Shown here piece by piece: positions 12,788 through 16,204 of a stretch of DNA of 16,204 nt. The notes beneath the pieces were generated by a model. The model worked only from the letters and a program-made list of their open reading frames with translations. It did not search any database and was not told where the DNA came from. The DNA lies in contig JBFZBC010000009.1 of assembly GCA_041308645.1 (NCBI GenBank), forward strand, positions 1-16,204, written 5' to 3'. The translations under genes were made by a program, and so were the position numbers. Position 1 is the stretch's first letter. Each line of letters begins with the position of its first letter. Source of the DNA: CAIJXO01 sp041308645. Lineage in GTDB: Bacteria; Patescibacteriota; Minisyncoccia; Phycocordibacterales; GWA1-40-21.

Positions 12788-15265
12788 ATGGCAAAAAATT
12801 TAAACGGCAAAGAAGAAGAAAAAAAAATAGAGGAAGTAATACCAGAAAAGGGTATTTCAATAAGAAGTATTACCACAGAAATGAAGGACTCATATTTGGA
12901 TTATGCCATGTCTGTGATTACCCAACGAGCCTTGCCGGATGTTCGTGATGGTTTGAAACCAGTACATAGGAGGATACTTTTTGCTATGCATCAAATGGGT
13001 TTAACCTCAGGATCTAAGACCAGAAAATCTGCTGCAGTTGTGGGAGAGGTTTTAGGTAACTTCCATCCCCATGGTGATGCATCCGTATATGATGCTATGG
13101 TAAAAATGGCTCAGGACTTTTCTTATAGATATCCATTGATTGTTGGGCAAGGAAACTTTGGAAATATTGATGGTGATTCAGCCGCGGCCATGAGGTATAC
13201 TGAAGCTAAAATGTCAAAAATCTCTGGAGATCTTTTAAAGGATTTAGAAAAAGAGACTGTAGAGTGGAGACCAAACTATGACAACACTAGAAAGGAACCA
13301 GATGTTCTTCCTGCCGCTTTACCTAACTTACTTTTAAATGGAACTTTGGGTATTGCTGTCGGTATGGCCACAAATATTCCACCACATAATCTTAAGGAAG
13401 TGGTGGACGCTACTGTTCATTTGATTGATAATCCTGATATTACCACTGAAGATTTATTGCACTTTATTAAAGGACCTGATTTTCCTACTGGGGGTGTAGC
13501 TTATAATCAAACAGATATTAATCATGCATATGCCACTGGCCGAGGTGGGGTGGTGGTTAGAGGAGTGGCTGAAATAGTGGAGGATAAAAAGGGTACTTAT
13601 CAGATTATTATCACTTCCATTCCTTTTCGGGTTAATAAAGCAGATTTGATTATTTCTATAGCTGATTTAGTTCGAGAAAAAAAGATAGAAGGAATAAAAG
13701 GTTTACGTGATGAAAGTGCAAAAGATCTTAGAATTGTTATTGATCTAAAGTCAGGGGCCCAGCCACAGAAAGTTTTGAATTATATTTATAAACACACTCA
13801 GCTTGAGGATGCTTTTCATTACAATATGGTGGCATTAGTAGACGGAGTACCACAAACTTTATCATTAAAATCTTTTCTAGATGAATTTATTGACCATAGG
13901 AAAATAGTAGTAAAAAGAAGAACAGAGTTTGATTTAAAGAAAGCAGAAGCTCGTGAGCATATTTTACTTGGCTTGAAAAAAGCCCTTGATCATATTGATG
14001 AGATTATAAGATTAATTAAAAAATCTAAAGATATTGAAGATGCTAAGAAGAATTTAATGAAGGCTTTTAAGTTTTCTGAGATTCAAGCCCAAACAATTGT
14101 TGATATGAAAATTGGTCGTCTTTCAGGCTTGGAAAGACAAAAGATTGATGATGAACTGAAAGAAGTTCAATCATTGATAAAAAGTTTAAAAGAGATTTTA
14201 GCTAGTGCAAAGAAAATCTTAGGCATTGTAAAAAGTGAATTACAAGAAACAGCGTTAAAATATTCTGATGATAGAAGAACGAGAATAATTAAACAGGGTA
14301 TAGGTTCTATGTCAGATGAAGATTTAATTCCGGATGAGGAAAATGTATTAGTGCTTACCACTGGTGGTTACATTAAGAGGACAAATCCTAATGATTACAA
14401 AAAACAAAAACGTGGTGGGATCGGGGTTGTGGATTTGGATACAAAAGACGAAGATTTTGTAGTGAATTTTCTTACCGCTTCTACTCATAATGATATTCTT
14501 TTCTTTAGCGATAAAGGTAAGGCATATCAAATAAAGATGCATGAGTTACCAGAAGGAAAAAGAGCGACTAAGGGAAAGGCTCTGGTAAATTATTTGTCTA
14601 TTTCCCCTGAAGAAAAAGTCACTTCAGTTTTAGCAATGCCAAAGGAATTAAAGAAATCGAAACTGTCTTTGATGATGATGACTAAGCAAGGTGTAGTGAA
14701 GAAGGTTGATGCTGAAGCTTTTCATGATGTAAGACGGAGTGGTTTGATTGCCATTAGTCTGCATGATGGTGATGAACTGACTTCCGTTCAGTTTGTCGGT
14801 CCGACAGATGAAATGATGATTGCCACAGCAAAAGGCCAATCTATTCGTTTTAAGGAATCAGATATTAGAGAGATGGGTCGAGGAGCCGCTGGTGTTCGTG
14901 GTATAAAGCTTGGTAAGGGTGATTTTGTTGTTAGTACAGATGTTATAAAGAAAAGTATGGTTAACCCAGTCTTTTTTGTGATTAGTTCCAATGGTTATGG
15001 TAAGAAGACTGATTTAGAAGAATATAAAACCCAAAATCGTGGTGGTTCCGGTATTAAAACTATGAAAGTTACTTCAAAGACTGGTAATATTATGTCAGCA
15101 AAAGTAATGACTGATGAAGAAGAAGAGATAGCTGCTATTTCTAAGAAAAGTCAGGTAGTGAGAGTTGATACAAAGGAAATACCAACTCTTGGTCGTCAGA
15201 CTCAGGGTGTGCGTATTATGAAACTGCGTGAAGGGGACTCTTTAGCCTCAGTTACTTGTTTGTAG
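12788..15265 (+). CDS. gyrA: DNA gyrase subunit A
   Basis: DNA cleavage and wrapping subunit of gyrase, partner of GyrB. The 825 residues begin with a short charged leader (1-25), then the catalytic core: SYLDYAMSVITQRALPDVRD (35-54), GLKPVHRRILFAM (55-67), HPHGDASVYDAMV (93-105) and AMRYTEAKMS (134-143) with the DNA-linking tyrosine Y137. A charged coiled-coil region follows at about 390-480 (KKAEAREHILLGLKKALDHI). The C-terminal beta-pinwheel starts near 505 and has a GyrA box QKRGGIG (540-546), which marks gyrase rather than topoisomerase IV. NRGGSG, later in the pinwheel, is a degenerate repeat of the same strand. The position equivalent to E. coli S83 is A98. Its first bases match those of gyrB. 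The methyltransferase promoter lies in its last codons. Confidence 0.97.
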   Translation: MAKNLNGKEEEKKIEEVIPEKGISIRSITTEMKDSYLDYAMSVITQRALPDVRDGLKPVHRRILFAMHQMGLTSGSKTRKSAAVVGEVLGNFHPHGDASVYDAMVKMAQDFSYRYPLIVGQGNFGNIDGDSAAAMRYTEAKMSKISGDLLKDLEKETVEWRPNYDNTRKEPDVLPAALPNLLLNGTLGIAVGMATNIPPHNLKEVVDATVHLIDNPDITTEDLLHFIKGPDFPTGGVAYNQTDINHAYATGRGGVVVRGVAEIVEDKKGTYQIIITSIPFRVNKADLIISIADLVREKKIEGIKGLRDESAKDLRIVIDLKSGAQPQKVLNYIYKHTQLEDAFHYNMVALVDGVPQTLSLKSFLDEFIDHRKIVVKRRTEFDLKKAEAREHILLGLKKALDHIDEIIRLIKKSKDIEDAKKNLMKAFKFSEIQAQTIVDMKIGRLSGLERQKIDDELKEVQSLIKSLKEILASAKKILGIVKSELQETALKYSDDRRTRIIKQGIGSMSDEDLIPDEENVLVLTTGGYIKRTNPNDYKKQKRGGIGVVDLDTKDEDFVVNFLTASTHNDILFFSDKGKAYQIKMHELPEGKRATKGKALVNYLSISPEEKVTSVLAMPKELKKSKLSLMMMTKQGVVKKVDAEAFHDVRRSGLIAISLHDGDELTSVQFVGPTDEMMIATAKGQSIRFKESDIREMGRGAAGVRGIKLGKGDFVVSTDVIKKSMVNPVFFVISSNGYGKKTDLEEYKTQNRGGSGIKTMKVTSKTGNIMSAKVMTDEEEEIAAISKKSQVVRVDTKEIPTLGRQTQGVRIMKLREGDSLASVTCL

Positions 15266-15284
15266 TTATTATAAAAGGTATAAT
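15256..15284 (+). promoter_or_regulatory. Methyltransferase promoter, overlapping the gyrA 3' end
   Basis: TTGTTT (15256-15261), 17 bp, TATAAT (15279-15284), 6 nt, then ATG (15291). The -35 box lies in the last gyrA codons. The predicted start of transcription is the A of the ATG. Confidence 0.7.
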
Positions 15285-15290
15285 ATCTTT

Positions 15291-15821
15291 ATGTTTTCTG
15301 ATCCAGAGAATAATATAAAACAATTTGGTTTAACTTCTGGAATGGTTGTGGCAGACTTTGGTTCTGGTTCAGGTTTTTATGCTATGGCAGCGGCTCGAGC
15401 GGTGATACCATACGGTAAAGTTTTTGCTGTTGATATCCAAAAGGATTTACTTCAAAAATTAAAAAATGGTGCCAAACAGAATAATCTAAATAATATTGAC
15501 GTGGTCTGGGGTGATCTGGAGCATTTGGGTGGAACAAAATTAAGAGAAAATTCTATTGATGCTGTCACTGCTTGTAATTTGATTTTTCAAATTGAGAATA
15601 AAGATGCTTTGTGTTTGGAAATAAAGAGAATATTAAGACCAAATGGTAGAGTTTTGGTAGTGGATTGGTCAGGTTCCTTTGGTGGACTTGGACCACAAGA
15701 AAATGATGTGGTTTCTAAAGATAAATTAACTTCTATTTTTAAAGATCACGGTTTTATTCTTGATAGAGAGATATCTGCTGGACCACAGCATTATGGTTTA
15801 ATTTTTAGAAAAGCCGTTTAA
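15291..15821 (+). CDS. Class I SAM-dependent methyltransferase
   Basis: 176 residues with a Rossmann methyltransferase fold: motif I VADFGSGSGFYA (20-31), acidic residue D48 at the end of the second strand (VFAVDIQ), WGDLEHL (73-79), IDAVTACNLIFQI (89-101) and RILRPNGRVLVVDW (113-126). This is the UbiE/Methyltransf_11-like arrangement. The substrate cannot be told from the sequence; the protein is short, with no added substrate-binding domain. It has its own promoter in the gyrA end. The following gene starts 10 nt after its stop, so both may be on one mRNA. Confidence 0.85.
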   Translation: MFSDPENNIKQFGLTSGMVVADFGSGSGFYAMAAARAVIPYGKVFAVDIQKDLLQKLKNGAKQNNLNNIDVVWGDLEHLGGTKLRENSIDAVTACNLIFQIENKDALCLEIKRILRPNGRVLVVDWSGSFGGLGPQENDVVSKDKLTSIFKDHGFILDREISAGPQHYGLIFRKAV

Positions 15822-15831
15822 TTATATTAAC

Positions 15832-16204
15832 ATGAACAATAGTAAACTTTTTCAGTATGTGGTGTTGGGATTATTTATTTTTTTTATCATCGTTGGATCT
15901 ATTTTATTTGCTACCTATAGGTCAACTGATACAGCTGAAACAAATATAAATATTACTATATGGGGGACATTACGAGCGGAGGATTTTTCTTCTTTCATCT
16001 CAAAATTTTTTAATGAAAATGGCATAAAGTATACAGTGGATTATGTAGAGAGGAATTCTGCTACTTTTGACCAAGATTTAGTGGAAGCACTAGCTTCCGG
16101 TGATGGTCCAGATGCCATTATTTTACCAGAGGATTTGATTGTTCGTTATATAAATAAAATTTACCCTATCCCTTACTCTACTTTATCAGAGCTTGAATTT
16201 AAGA
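15832..16204 (+). CDS. Membrane-anchored extracellular solute-binding protein, 3' partial
   Basis: 124 codons are visible and the frame is open at the end of the window. It starts MNNSKLFQYVVLGLFIFFII; a hydrophobic helix at about 8-27 is an uncleaved anchor or signal, with no lipobox Cys. After this come ITIWGTLRAEDFSSFISKFF, VDYVERN, FDQDLVEALASG and GPDAIILPEDL, the start of a type 1 periplasmic-binding fold as in ABC sugar-binding proteins. The substrate is unknown. The ATG lies 10 nt after the methyltransferase stop, with no SD. Confidence 0.75.
   Translation, partial: MNNSKLFQYVVLGLFIFFIIVGSILFATYRSTDTAETNINITIWGTLRAEDFSSFISKFFNENGIKYTVDYVERNSATFDQDLVEALASGDGPDAIILPEDLIVRYINKIYPIPYSTLSELEFK

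Noticed and set aside
12454..12876. Minus-strand 140-codon ORF across the small membrane gene and the gyrA start
   Set aside because: It is antisense to two supported genes and to the gyrA promoter; its Ile/Ser-rich sequence is typical of antisense to AT-rich coding DNA.

Overview
This AT-rich, mostly tightly packed window looks like a chromosomal segment of a Candidate Phyla Radiation (Patescibacteria) bacterium, most plausibly a Parcubacteria-like lineage. That placement is inference from gene content: a single-chain mitochondrial-type phenylalanyl-tRNA synthetase, a short four-domain ribosomal protein S1, a giant secreted Thr/Ser/Gly-rich surface protein, a REP-associated transposase, a small one-helix membrane protein, and predicted leaderless starts. 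No rRNA or tRNA was found.

Layout. 1-987: 3' part of a PheS with a C-terminal anticodon-binding (FDX-ACB) domain. 1000-1560: minus-strand mini-genes, two of them with strong Shine-Dalgarno (SD) sites and their own hairpin terminators (58 aa with a helix-turn-helix pattern; 41 aa), plus a weaker overlapping 32-codon ORF. 1556-1699: gyrB upstream region with overlapping opposed -10 elements. 1700-3823: gyrB. 3828-4579: a REP/RAYT unit, that is a Y1 (HUH) transposase on the minus strand with three copies of one palindrome: downstream, inside its coding sequence, and upstream. 4708-10305: a giant (1865 aa) exported repeat protein of higher GC content. 10337-11467: rpsA on the minus strand, converging on the giant gene across one bidirectional terminator. 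11485-11730: divergent intergenic region holding a GC-rich structured island. 11771-15821: MBL-fold protein, small membrane protein, gyrA and a SAM methyltransferase. 15832-end: start of a membrane-anchored solute-binding protein.

How the parts relate. Both gyrase subunits are present but separated by about 9 kb; they begin with nearly identical codons and lack SD sites. Several promoters have the form TTGTTT-17 bp-TATAAT, with the start codon 6-14 nt after the -10 box, so leaderless or nearly leaderless mRNAs are expected for the methyltransferase, MBL protein, gyrA, rpsA, the giant protein and the transposase. The minus-strand mini-genes instead use canonical SD sites.

Most interesting points: the REP palindrome appears to supply the -35 box of its own transposase gene and to encode ten residues inside the transposase; two short SD-led genes are easy to miss; the MBL protein has lost most metal ligands of its family; and the giant protein ends in a domain resembling the beta-sheet part of type IV pilin-like proteins.
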